Assembly: GCA_002700305.1 (NCBI GenBank)
Contig: PACZ01000032.1
Location: 52,888 to 116,887, forward strand
Reading direction: 5' to 3'
DNA: 64,000 bases
Source of the DNA: Hyphomonas sp.
GTDB lineage: Bacteria > Pseudomonadota > Alphaproteobacteria > Caulobacterales > Hyphomonadaceae
In this document: in pieces, positions 26,746-35,535 of the stretch
Layout: each line of letters opens with the position of its first letter
How positions within the stretch are numbered: the stretch's first letter is position 1
Position numbers and translations under genes: made by a program
Notes under the pieces: generated by a model
Databases searched by the model: none
Told to the model about the DNA's origin: nothing
What the model saw: the letters and a program-made list of their open reading frames with translations, nothing else

Positions 26746-29700
26746 CTATATACAGTAGGCCGACTTCGACGCGCCTGAATGACGGTCGCGGATCGTATCG
26801 AGGAATGTGCCGCCTTTGCCGATGATCTGATCGTGAACCTTTACCTGCTCGTACAGATACTTGTGGTCACTGCCATAGTGCATCAGGTCCCCGTCGAAAT
26901 ACTTCAGGTGCAAGACCGCTTTTTTCAGCGTTTCCTTTTCCTCGGCCGTATCGTCGCCGACCAGCGCAAACCATGGGGTTTCAATGAGGTTTTGATCAGG
27001 CTTGGCATAGGTCAATGCATAGCCTTCCGACAAGACGTCCACGCCGTAGCGATTGTACTTTTCGTAAAACGCGGCGACCTCGGTGTCGGGGACATCCTTG
27101 TCGACCAGCAGAAGTTTCCTTGCGCCTTGCAGGTGCTGGGCGGTGTTTTCCAGCCGCCGGATAGCCGCGGTTGCCCCGGCATCGTCGCGGACGTCCGCAA
27201 CGAGCGTGAGCGGCGTGGCGGGCGTCAGGTAGGGAATTTGTGCCAGGTCCAGAACCTGAAGGAAGCGGTTCTCATAAGTATGGTGCTCAAGAACCAGATG
27301 CAGCGCTTCATCCCGCATGCGCTCGATATCGCTTTCCGAAAGGCTCTTGAGCCTTTCGGGGTGCTTGTCCGCGAACAGGACAACGTCCCCGAACATTTCT
27401 TCCATCCCGCGCGAATAGTTCGAGATCACGAACGTGTTGCTCGACATCAGTTCGAATGCGCGGCGGGCGAACATGGTGGTCGAGTCCGTAATGGAATTGA
27501 TATTTATGCCATACACGGCGGACTTGAAGACGTCGGGTACCCTGTCGGCTGGAACATTTTTCCGTATGTAGGGTTTGAATTCATCCGGGAACAGATGGAT
27601 TGGATCTGGGTTACCGTAGTACCGGTCGTAAATTTCAAGCTCGATCCCTGCATCCAGAATGCCATGGAAAATGGTTTCCATGTCCGCGCAACGGTCCGGG
27701 AAGTAGCTGTACCAGCTACCTGCAAATGTTGCGGAACGTGAGCGTGGCCCGTTTTCGATCGGGTTGTAGAGTTTCGGGTTCGTGGCAAAGGGCAGGGCTG
27801 CGACGCTTTTGCAGCCATAATCGTCCTTGTACCGAGGAACGCATTCTTCTGCCGTGGTCATCACATGGTCAAACAGCTGGGCTGTCTTTACGAAGTCGTG
27901 AACCCGGTCCTCATAGTGAGCCGGATCTTCCTTGTTCCAGAAAACGGTGGGAATTCCACGTTCCCGGCAGGTGTCCAAAATGCCAAGAAGTTCGGTGCGG
28001 TTCTCCTTTGCAAAACGCTCGCTTGCATAGACCTTGCCTTTCCATGGGCGGCGGTCCGAGTCGACGCCGGACCAGGCTGATTCACAGAAGAACAGATCGA
28101 AATCATTGCTTTCAAAAGCTTCTTGCCAGTTCGAGGGCTCAAAGGTGACCGCGTTGAATTCATCCTTGAAGGAAAGATAGCTGAACTCATCACACAGAAG
28201 GGCGACCTTCATGTCCTTTGGTAGCTTTGCGGTACGAGGTGCAGCAGGCCTGAAAGCGGCTGGTTTCCGGACGGAAGGAAGCGGTGCGGCAGGGGTAGTC
28301 TGCTTGACCGATGTGGCCGGCAGCTTCGCTGGTGGGGAGGATGCTCTTCCCAGCAGATGATCGGCGACACGTTGTTCGGATGCAGAAAAGTCTACCTGGC
28401 CCTGAAGGGCGGCGATGATTTGCCTGGCCATCTGGTTGAAGCCCATGTCCTTGAGGCGGAAGGCCAGCCATTTCTGACGGAACGGTTCCGGATCGACAGA
28501 AGCTGCGAGCGATGCCAGGAGCAGGCGGGCAAATGGATCTGCAACATAACGTTTCTTGGCAAGAGCCGTAGCGGCGTTAGCCAATTTGACGGGCTTTATT
28601 TTCAGTAGACGGAATAATTCCAGAAGCGGCTGTGTCCAGCGCAGATCCTGATCGCGTACCAAAGCGTGTTGGAGAGATGTGGAAATACCATCCGGTGTTG
28701 TCTGGGCCTGCGCTGACTGGATTGCTGCAAGTGTTTCCCGCGATTTTGAAAGTTCAGCGGCAAGGCCCGAGATTTTCTGGGCAGTCCCAGACGTCGGTAT
28801 CTCAGCTTGCGCCCGTGCGAGTGCGTTTGCGGTCTCGGAAAGTTCCTTCCTGACAGAGGCAAGTTCCTTTTCATGCTCCAGCAGCTTCCGCGTTTTTGTC
28901 TCAGCCAGTTCCTTTTCTCGCAGTTCAGCAGCATGCAGGTCTTGCCTGAGCGCCTCGAGGCGCTGGGTTTCCGCACGGAGCTGCTGGTTCAGCGCCGCAT
29001 TGCTGTCGGTCAGTTCCTTTTTGTCCCGTTCAGCAGCATCCAAGTCTTTCCTGAGCGTTTCCAGTTGAAGATTGGCTTTGTTCGCATGTGAATCAGCGCT
29101 CTCCCTTGCTGCTCGCAGTTCGTCGATTTGGGCTGTTAGTGTTTTGCTTCGCTCGACTTCGGCGTGGAATTTCTCCCATGCAAATGACAGGCGTCCTGAA
29201 ATGTCCCGTGCTATGCTTTCCCGACGGTCATGCCCATTCTTCAGATAGTATCTGTGACGCAGAAGTTGGCGGAGAAGTGTTTCATCATAGTCGGCACCAA
29301 GCTCTTCTTTGTGGGTGAACAGATTGGTGATGTCTTTGTTGAAGGAGTCTCGCAGATGGTAGCCGAGCGTTCGGAGATATGATGAGATCTCCTCAAATTC
29401 CTCATAAGTCCTGCTTTCTACATAGAGCAGGGGGCGCGCCGATGAGAGCAGCTTTTCTGCGCCGCGCAGGACGTCCATCTCCATGCCCTCAACATCAATC
29501 TTGATCATCCGGATCGTTTCGGGGTCTTCGATATCGTCGAGCGTGACAATCTTGATGGATGCTTCGATGGAGTCGCCTAGCGAGAGGCTCTGTGCGCCGA
29601 GGTTTTCCGGCTTGAGGGTTGAAAAATAAGCGCGGCCGGCCTCGCGGCCTGCGCCAGCCTCAATCACCGAGACGGCTTCCGACAGTTCGTTCAGGGCGGC

Positions 29701-30048
29701 GCTTTGCCGGATTGCTGTGGCCAGGGGGGCGTTTGGCTCGAATGCCGTTACCTGTGCGCCTGCCACCGCGGCCAGATACATCGTATGGTTGCCGATATTG
29801 GCCCCGACATCGAGGACCCGGTCGCCAGGCTGGAGCCGGCTTGCCATGTCCTCCAGCATTTCGAGTTCATAGGGGTGTTGCGATTCAACAATCCCCTTCT
29901 GGATGTAATCTGTCTCGCGATTTGGCAGAACAATCCTGTAGCTGACCTCCTGTTCGTTCAACGTAACGATGTCTGCTGCATCCGGTGGCGGGGCCGTCGC
30001 GGCATTTTTCGATTGAGAGGTTTTCGCGACTGGTTTGCGTTTCGACAC
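26746..30048 (-). CDS. Giant fusion: FkbM methyltransferase, coiled coil, CgeB-like glycosyltransferase
   Basis: An 1100-residue protein. Residues 55-235 are an FkbM methyltransferase (VLDVGANIGNHTMYLA, AFEPNAPLA, MIKIDVEGMEMDVLRGAEK). Residues 285-430 are a long heptad-rich coiled coil. A helical segment follows (460-600). Residues 630-940 resemble the CgeB/DUF3880 glycosyltransferase family (KVALLCDEFSYLSFKDEF, FWNKEDPAHYEDRVHDF, TFAGSWYSYFPDR, RAFELMSSNTFVISNYSRGMEEMFGD). The last 150 residues are unassigned. A chain-terminating methyltransferase coupled to a transferase through a molecular ruler would fit this layout; that is inference from architecture. Confidence 0.82.
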   Translation of the reverse strand: MSKRKPVAKTSQSKNAATAPPPDAADIVTLNEQEVSYRIVLPNRETDYIQKGIVESQHPYELEMLEDMASRLQPGDRVLDVGANIGNHTMYLAAVAGAQVTAFEPNAPLATAIRQSAALNELSEAVSVIEAGAGREAGRAYFSTLKPENLGAQSLSLGDSIEASIKIVTLDDIEDPETIRMIKIDVEGMEMDVLRGAEKLLSSARPLLYVESRTYEEFEEISSYLRTLGYHLRDSFNKDITNLFTHKEELGADYDETLLRQLLRHRYYLKNGHDRRESIARDISGRLSFAWEKFHAEVERSKTLTAQIDELRAARESADSHANKANLQLETLRKDLDAAERDKKELTDSNAALNQQLRAETQRLEALRQDLHAAELREKELAETKTRKLLEHEKELASVRKELSETANALARAQAEIPTSGTAQKISGLAAELSKSRETLAAIQSAQAQTTPDGISTSLQHALVRDQDLRWTQPLLELFRLLKIKPVKLANAATALAKKRYVADPFARLLLASLAASVDPEPFRQKWLAFRLKDMGFNQMARQIIAALQGQVDFSASEQRVADHLLGRASSPPAKLPATSVKQTTPAAPLPSVRKPAAFRPAAPRTAKLPKDMKVALLCDEFSYLSFKDEFNAVTFEPSNWQEAFESNDFDLFFCESAWSGVDSDRRPWKGKVYASERFAKENRTELLGILDTCRERGIPTVFWNKEDPAHYEDRVHDFVKTAQLFDHVMTTAEECVPRYKDDYGCKSVAALPFATNPKLYNPIENGPRSRSATFAGSWYSYFPDRCADMETIFHGILDAGIELEIYDRYYGNPDPIHLFPDEFKPYIRKNVPADRVPDVFKSAVYGININSITDSTTMFARRAFELMSSNTFVISNYSRGMEEMFGDVVLFADKHPERLKSLSESDIERMRDEALHLVLEHHTYENRFLQVLDLAQIPYLTPATPLTLVADVRDDAGATAAIRRLENTAQHLQGARKLLLVDKDVPDTEVAAFYEKYNRYGVDVLSEGYALTYAKPDQNLIETPWFALVGDDTAEEKETLKKAVLHLKYFDGDLMHYGSDHKYLYEQVKVHDQIIGKGGTFLDTIRDRHSGASKSAYCI

Positions 30049-30282
30049 ATCGGCCTCGCTGTGTTTGGTTATGCTTTGTCGGATGTGGGGACAGATCTCG
30101 GAAGGAGAGGCTTTATATTCAGGGGAATTAGAAAGGACAATGTTTGCAGAGGTGCGTGAGGCGGGCCTGCCGCGTTGAGGTAGTTGGTTCTAATATGAGC
30201 ATTCTTTGGCAATGAGCTTGTAGACTACGAACCCATCCTGATAGTGGCTAGATTTTTGGTGAATCGATGTTGGGTAGGAAGT

Positions 30283-31041
30283 ATGAATGCAATTCCTTTG
30301 ATCGTTTGCGGCATGGGGCGCAGTGGAACCAGGACCGTTGCAGACATTTTGTCGGCGCATGAAAGAATTCAGCTTTATGGTGAAATTCCGCCTCAGATGA
30401 TTGACGCGTTTATGACGTTTCTTGACAAGGTTGATCTCGGATATTTCAAAAACCCCCAATTTACGGAAGACTGGAAAGCGCGAAAACTCAATTACCTTTA
30501 TGAGTCCTTCAACGCCCTTTCAAAGACATACGCCAAGAAAACAAAGGATTCATTGCTGGTTTGCGGCTACAAGTCGCCCAGGCACGAAATGCATTTCAAA
30601 AAGCTTGAAAAACATTTCAACAATGCCGATGCATCCGCCCACTACATTTATTGTACGCGCAGTGCGGAGACCTGCTGGGCTTCGTATAAGTCCATGCCTT
30701 GGAATTCCTTTACGCTGGAGACGTTCTTGGAGGACTACAAGCAGTCATTGCGTGAATATCACGTGATGAAAGAGGCTGCTTCTGAGCGCGTTCATGTGTT
30801 CTCGCTGGATGCCTACACGCGTGCTCCGGATCGATACGAGTATTTCAAAACTCGATTTCTGGTGCCTTTGGGGATTGAGGAGAATGAACGTGTGCGCGCC
30901 ACCATCGAAAGCAATCTGAACCGGAATGCGACCGTGAACGTGACAAAGCAAAACCGAAAGGCGCTCTTGTCTGAAGAGGTTGAAGCCATACAGAAAGATC
31001 CGGACCTGCCAGCTCTGCTCGCAGGCGTTGCTGGGGTATAA
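30283..31041 (+). CDS. Sulfotransferase-like protein
   Basis: A 252-residue cytoplasmic protein. ATG 30283 (MNAIPLIVCGMGRSGT) follows AGGAAG; the frame begins 39 bases earlier without support. The PAPS 5'-phosphosulfate loop GMGRSGT is at residues 10-16, and a 3'-phosphate-type segment YIYCTRSAETCWASYKS lies near residue 125. Sulfotransferases add sulfate from PAPS to sugar hydroxyls, so it may sulfate the polysaccharide. The gene is distinctly AT-richer than its surroundings and rich in AAA/AAT codons, a sign of recent transfer. Confidence 0.72.
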   Translation: MNAIPLIVCGMGRSGTRTVADILSAHERIQLYGEIPPQMIDAFMTFLDKVDLGYFKNPQFTEDWKARKLNYLYESFNALSKTYAKKTKDSLLVCGYKSPRHEMHFKKLEKHFNNADASAHYIYCTRSAETCWASYKSMPWNSFTLETFLEDYKQSLREYHVMKEAASERVHVFSLDAYTRAPDRYEYFKTRFLVPLGIEENERVRATIESNLNRNATVNVTKQNRKALLSEEVEAIQKDPDLPALLAGVAGV

Positions 31042-31285
31042 AGACACGCGAGCACAAGGGTTTATCGCGTGATGTTTATGTTTTCTTTGGGCTCTCCTGA
31101 CGGGAGTTTCCTGGAAAGTCGCGGCGCATATCCGGTGGGGCAGTTGGCCCCGTTTCGTTCCCTTGTAAGTAGGATCGCCCTAGCCTTTAAGGCCGCATTA
31201 CACTAGTCGCGAGCGAAGGTGTTTGCCTCGGTTGCATAGGCTGGGGAGCCATGGTTAGTACCAGTCCGATTCGAGATTGAAGAGT

Positions 31286-32188
31286 ATGAGTGTTTCTCCG
31301 CAGATTGATACGGTGACCAAAGCTTCTGCCGAGAAACGCGAAGACGCGATGGCGGAACTGGCTGCTGGGGCTCACAGCGCCACCGCGCCCTCGGGTAGGG
31401 GGCAATTCGGTGGTGCGATGTTGCAGGATTTTTCCGAGTCTTTGAGGCGCTGGCGGGTTGCCGCCTGGTTGGGTTGGAAAGATGCCGTTCTGCCCTTTCG
31501 CCGGACTTATTTCGGGCCGTTGTGGCTGGTGATCCAGACCACGGTATGGCTGGTGATGATCGCTGTGCTGCTGGGGCCTTCTCTCGGCCAGGGAAGAGAA
31601 AATTACATCGTCTATGTCGCGGGTGGGATGATCATTTTCCAATTTTTCACCGGCTTACTGGTTGATGGGGCTGCTTCGTTTACGCGGGATGCTGGACTGA
31701 TTCAGAATATCCCGAACCCGATGACGCTCTATCTGCTCCGGGTGCTGTTCAAGTCGCTATTCCTTTTCCTCGCGCAGGTGCCGGTGCTGATTGGCGCCTA
31801 CGTGATTACGGGGGTCGGCATAGATTGGCAGGCTTTGTGGGCTGTTCCCGGACTTTTGCTGTCAACCTGGGTCATCCTGGGCGCAGGGCTGGCGCTGGCT
31901 AGCATAACACCGCGGCTGCGCGACATTCCGTTCGCGCTGAATGCAGCTATGCGGGTTCTGTTCTTCGCGACACCGATTTTCTGGTTGATGGACGGGCGGG
32001 GTTTGCGCACGCTAGCGGCGAACCTCAATCCTTTCGCGCACCTGCTGAATGTGGTCCGTGAGCCGCTTCTTGGGCACCCTGTTCCGGTTCACTCTGTTTA
32101 TGTGTGCCTCGCTTGCGGCGCTGTCAGCTGGGTTATCGGTATCATCCTGTTCAGCCGGGCCCGTCCTCATATTGCATCTCAGCTGTAG
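31286..32188 (+). CDS. ABC-2 polysaccharide exporter, permease subunit (Wzm/KpsM type)
   Basis: A 300-residue inner-membrane permease. ATG 31286 is used; a TTG three codons earlier is possible. After a 50-residue cytoplasmic N-terminus come about six membrane spans. WKDAVLPFRRTYFGPLWLVIQTTVW and the PF..LLNVVREPLLGHP ending are typical of ABC-2 polysaccharide exporters. It works with the ATP-binding subunit that starts five bases after its stop to export the finished chain to the periplasm. Its presence means synthesis is ABC-dependent rather than Wzy-dependent. Confidence 0.9.
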   Translation: MSVSPQIDTVTKASAEKREDAMAELAAGAHSATAPSGRGQFGGAMLQDFSESLRRWRVAAWLGWKDAVLPFRRTYFGPLWLVIQTTVWLVMIAVLLGPSLGQGRENYIVYVAGGMIIFQFFTGLLVDGAASFTRDAGLIQNIPNPMTLYLLRVLFKSLFLFLAQVPVLIGAYVITGVGIDWQALWAVPGLLLSTWVILGAGLALASITPRLRDIPFALNAAMRVLFFATPIFWLMDGRGLRTLAANLNPFAHLLNVVREPLLGHPVPVHSVYVCLACGAVSWVIGIILFSRARPHIASQL

Positions 32189-32192
32189 ACTC

Positions 32193-32948
32193 ATGAACCA
32201 AGCGCCCATTTCCCTCAAACATGCCAGCTTGCAATTTCGCGTGCGCACAACCAAGCGGACAGGCCAGATTGTATCTCCCCAGCAAGCAAAAGTCGGGGGG
32301 CGGCTGATCACCACACGTAACCATGCTCACCTGCTTGCTTTGGATGACGTCACCCTCGACATTAGCGAGGGGGATCGCGTCGCCCTGATCGGCCATAACG
32401 GGGCGGGCAAGTCTACGCTGCTGCGCCTTCTTGCTGGTATTTATACGCCTACCTCGGGCACATGCGATGTGATCGGCAAACGATCCTGCCTATTGAGTGT
32501 CGGCCTTGGTCTGAGCGGCGAGGCCAGCCTGCGGGAGAACGTGATTCTGGCGTTGACCCTCTATGGTGAAACGCACAAGCGGGCGCGTGAACTGCTGCCG
32601 GAAATTCTGGAGTTTGCTGAGCTGACAGAGTTCTCCGACATGCCGCTGCACACCTGTTCGAGCGGGATGAAAGCTCGTCTCGGATTTGCTGTTGCGACCA
32701 GCGTTTCGCCGGATGTGTTTCTTGTCGACGAAGCTTTGGGGGCCGGCGATGCGCACTTTGCAACAAAGTCGAGCAAACGCCTCGCCAAATTATTTGAGGA
32801 CTCACGCGTCCTGGTGCTGGCCGCGCATTCCGCCTCCATCCTCAAGAAGTTCTGCAATAAGGCGTTGTGGATGGAGAAAGGCAGAGTGAGAGAATTCGGT
32901 GATCTGGATGTCATCCTTAAGCAGTATAGCAAGGCCATGTCCAAGTGA
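32193..32948 (+). CDS. ABC polysaccharide exporter, ATP-binding subunit (Wzt/KpsT type)
   Basis: A 251-residue ATPase. ATG 32193 is chosen, four bases after the permease stop; the longer open frame only reads through the permease gene. The Walker A GHNGAGKST, the signature CSSGMKARLGFA and the Walker B VFLVDEALGAGD are all present. It lacks the C-terminal carbohydrate-binding module found in long Wzt proteins, so export is probably not chain-terminus gated by this subunit, as in KpsT-like systems. Confidence 0.92.
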   Translation: MNQAPISLKHASLQFRVRTTKRTGQIVSPQQAKVGGRLITTRNHAHLLALDDVTLDISEGDRVALIGHNGAGKSTLLRLLAGIYTPTSGTCDVIGKRSCLLSVGLGLSGEASLRENVILALTLYGETHKRARELLPEILEFAELTEFSDMPLHTCSSGMKARLGFAVATSVSPDVFLVDEALGAGDAHFATKSSKRLAKLFEDSRVLVLAAHSASILKKFCNKALWMEKGRVREFGDLDVILKQYSKAMSK

Positions 32949-33058
32949 CCGTGTTGCCCGGTAGGGGCCATCGCTCTATTGGCATTGCAGGCGGAAGGAT
33001 GCCATCCGGACATGAGTTCCTCGGTACGCATGCCACTATTTGATCAAAGGTTTGAGTT

Positions 33059-34159
33059 GTGAAGATTTTCGTTGTCGTTGGAACGCGACCCGAAGCGATA
33101 AAGATGGCGCCTGTTTACAAGGCGATCGCTGACCAGCCGGGCCTGCAACCTGTTCTGGTGTCTACAGGCCAGCATCGGGAAATGCTGGACCAGGTTCTCA
33201 ACTGGTTCGGACTGACACCGGATCATGACCTCAATCTGATGGCGCCGAATCAGACACTTTCGCATGTCATGTCGGAAGCAATTAAAGGCATCGATCGGCT
33301 GATCGATTCGGAAGAACCGGATGCCTTACTGGCGCAAGGCGATACGGCGACTGTGTGCGCTGCTGCCCTTGCGGCCTTCAACCGAAAGTTGCCGTTCGGT
33401 CATGTGGAAGCCGGCTTGCGCACGCACAATCTGGACCAGCCCTATCCAGAGGAGGGCTACCGTCAGATGGCAAGCCGCGTGACCCGCTGGCACTTCTGCC
33501 CGACCCGCCGTGCCTTCAACGCGCTTGAGGACGAGAAAGTCGGCGGTGAAAAGCTGCTGGTTGGCAATACGGTTGTCGATGCGCTGGTCGATACAGCCGA
33601 GCGGGCAGGCGATCCGCAAACGCCGCTGACCCGTCCGCGCCTCGTGCTGATCACCGGTCACCGCCGGGAGAATCATGGAGAGCGCTTCAACACGGCGTTC
33701 GACGCCATTGCCGAACTCGCCCGCAGCCAGCCAGACGTTGATTTTGTCTACCCGGTCCATCGCAACCCGAATGTACGGGATGCCGTTTTCGAACGTCTGG
33801 ACCAGATCGCGAATATCAGCCTGATCGAGCCGGTGGCCTATCCGGAAATGGTGGCATTGATGAAGCGGTCGTCGCTGATCATCACCGACTCTGGCGGCGT
33901 GCAGGAAGAAGCACCGACGTTCGGCGTACCGGTGCTGGTGATGCGCGATGCCACCGAGCGCCAAGAGGCCGTTGAGGCCGGTGTTTGCGAACTGGTCGGT
34001 GTCGATAGGGCCCGCATTTTGTCGCGTGGCCAATCAATTCTTGAGGCGGGGGACAAGGCCCGGCTCGGGGAGGTGAAAAACCCGTTTGGCGATGGTATCG
34101 CTGCGCGCCGTATCGCACAGGTGCTCGCGGGCGTGCCTGTTGACCCATTGAACATCTGA
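33059..34159 (+). CDS. wecB: UDP-N-acetylglucosamine 2-epimerase (non-hydrolysing)
   Basis: Interconverts UDP-GlcNAc and UDP-ManNAc. The 366 residues start at GTG 33059 with KIFVVVGTRPEAIKMAPV. Other hallmarks are STGQHREML, QGDTATVCAAALAAF, GHVEAGLRTHNLDQPYPEEGYR, TGHRRENHGERF and DSGGVQEEAPTFG. It is followed by wecC, so together they make UDP-ManNAcA from UDP-GlcNAc. Three copies of a 9-base repeat straddle its stop codon. Confidence 0.96.
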   Translation: MKIFVVVGTRPEAIKMAPVYKAIADQPGLQPVLVSTGQHREMLDQVLNWFGLTPDHDLNLMAPNQTLSHVMSEAIKGIDRLIDSEEPDALLAQGDTATVCAAALAAFNRKLPFGHVEAGLRTHNLDQPYPEEGYRQMASRVTRWHFCPTRRAFNALEDEKVGGEKLLVGNTVVDALVDTAERAGDPQTPLTRPRLVLITGHRRENHGERFNTAFDAIAELARSQPDVDFVYPVHRNPNVRDAVFERLDQIANISLIEPVAYPEMVALMKRSSLIITDSGGVQEEAPTFGVPVLVMRDATERQEAVEAGVCELVGVDRARILSRGQSILEAGDKARLGEVKNPFGDGIAARRIAQVLAGVPVDPLNI

Positions 34160-34176
34160 AACATCTGAAACATCTG
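34151..34176. repeat. 9-base triplication across the wecB stop codon
   Basis: AACATCTGA occurs at 34151-34159 and 34160-34168, with AACATCTG at 34169-34176. The wecB stop is the TGA of the first unit, so each unit reads Asn-Ile-stop and copy-number change would not alter the protein. Confidence 0.85.
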
Positions 34177-34215
34177 CGCTGGGAAACCGGCATCTGGCAG
34201 AGAGGGGAATTTTCC

Positions 34216-35511
34216 ATGCCGGGAGTAAAGAAGATCATTGTCGTGGGGCTTGGCTATGTCGGCCTGCCGACAGCCGCGCTGCTCGCACGCGCCGGTTATG
34301 ATGTGCACGGCGTCGATATTGACGACAAGATCATTGATTGCCTGCAAAACGGTGATTGCCCGCTTGGGGAGCCCGAGGTCGCGAGCATTGTGTGCGAGGC
34401 ACTTGAGTCCGGCCACCTGCAGGCGTCCAAGACGATGGAAACAGGGGATGCCTTCATCATCTGTGTTCCAACGCCGATCCGTCCGGACAAGACCGCGGAT
34501 CTGCGGATGGTTGAGTCCGCGGTCAAAAGCATGGCCCCGTTTGTGACCAAAGGCGCGCTCGTTATTCTGGAATCCACCAGCCCCATCGGGACAACGCGCA
34601 ATGTGATTGCAGACGGGCTGCGCCAGCAAGGCCTGGATCCTGTGGAAGACCTCGACATCTGTTACTGCCCGGAACGGGTGTTCCCCGGCAAAACAGTGAG
34701 CGAAATCCTGCACAATGACCGCGTGGTCGGCGGTCTCACACCGCGTGCCGCAGAGAGAGCCAAGGCGCTTTACGAATCGTTCTGCGATGGAACGCCGGTC
34801 ACGACGAGTGCGGAAAGTGCCGAATATTCCAAACTGATGGAGAACACGTTCCGCGATGTGAATATCGCCCTGGCAAACGTCTTTGCGCGCATTGCCGAAG
34901 AAGCGAGTGTTGACGTGCAGGAGGTCATCAATCTGGCCAACCGTCATCCGCGCGTCCAGGTGCTGTCGCCTGGCCCGGGTGTCGGCGGACACTGTATTCC
35001 GGTTGATCCCTGGTTCCTGATTGAAGGGCGTGACGCGCTGACGGGGCTGCTGCGCACCAGTCGCGAGATCAATGACAGTCAGGCCGAACGCTTGCTGGAC
35101 CGTGCCGAAGAGGCCGGGCTATCGCGCGGAACGAAAGTGGCCATTCTTGGCGCTGCCTACCGGGCTGATCTCGATGATGCCCGCGAGTCGCCGACCGAGC
35201 ATCTGCTCAGCCTGCTCAGCGAACGGGGCTATTCGTGGGTTACACATGATCCTTATGTGACGCACATGCATATGCATGGCGGCGTCGAACCTAACCTGAC
35301 AGCAGATCTGGATGTTGCGATTAGCGAGGCGGATGCGGCCTTTATCATGACCGATCATGCGGTCTATCGAGGCCTGTCGCCGGAAAAGCTGCTGAAGATG
35401 AAGAGCCGTATTGTCGTCGATGGTCGGCGTATGCTGCACGACAGGAGTTTCACGGACGCCGGCTTCACAATTATCCCTGTCGGTGCGCCGGTGATGTCGG
35501 CGAAAGGCTAA
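34216..35511 (+). CDS. wecC: UDP-N-acetyl-D-mannosamine dehydrogenase
   Basis: Oxidises UDP-ManNAc to UDP-ManNAcA in two NAD-dependent steps. The 431-residue protein has an N-terminal Rossmann domain (KIIVVGLGYVGLPTAALLA), the middle ESTSPIGTTRN and YCPERVFPGK segments, the catalytic cysteine in GPGVGGHCIPVDPWF, and a C-terminal UDP-binding domain (GAAYRADLDDARESPTEHLL). GGGAATTTTCC precedes the ATG. It sits 56 bases after wecB, and the two are one transcription unit. Confidence 0.96.
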   Translation: MPGVKKIIVVGLGYVGLPTAALLARAGYDVHGVDIDDKIIDCLQNGDCPLGEPEVASIVCEALESGHLQASKTMETGDAFIICVPTPIRPDKTADLRMVESAVKSMAPFVTKGALVILESTSPIGTTRNVIADGLRQQGLDPVEDLDICYCPERVFPGKTVSEILHNDRVVGGLTPRAAERAKALYESFCDGTPVTTSAESAEYSKLMENTFRDVNIALANVFARIAEEASVDVQEVINLANRHPRVQVLSPGPGVGGHCIPVDPWFLIEGRDALTGLLRTSREINDSQAERLLDRAEEAGLSRGTKVAILGAAYRADLDDARESPTEHLLSLLSERGYSWVTHDPYVTHMHMHGGVEPNLTADLDVAISEADAAFIMTDHAVYRGLSPEKLLKMKSRIVVDGRRMLHDRSFTDAGFTIIPVGAPVMSAKG

Positions 35512-35535
35512 GGTGCTGGGGGCGCCTTTCCAGAT

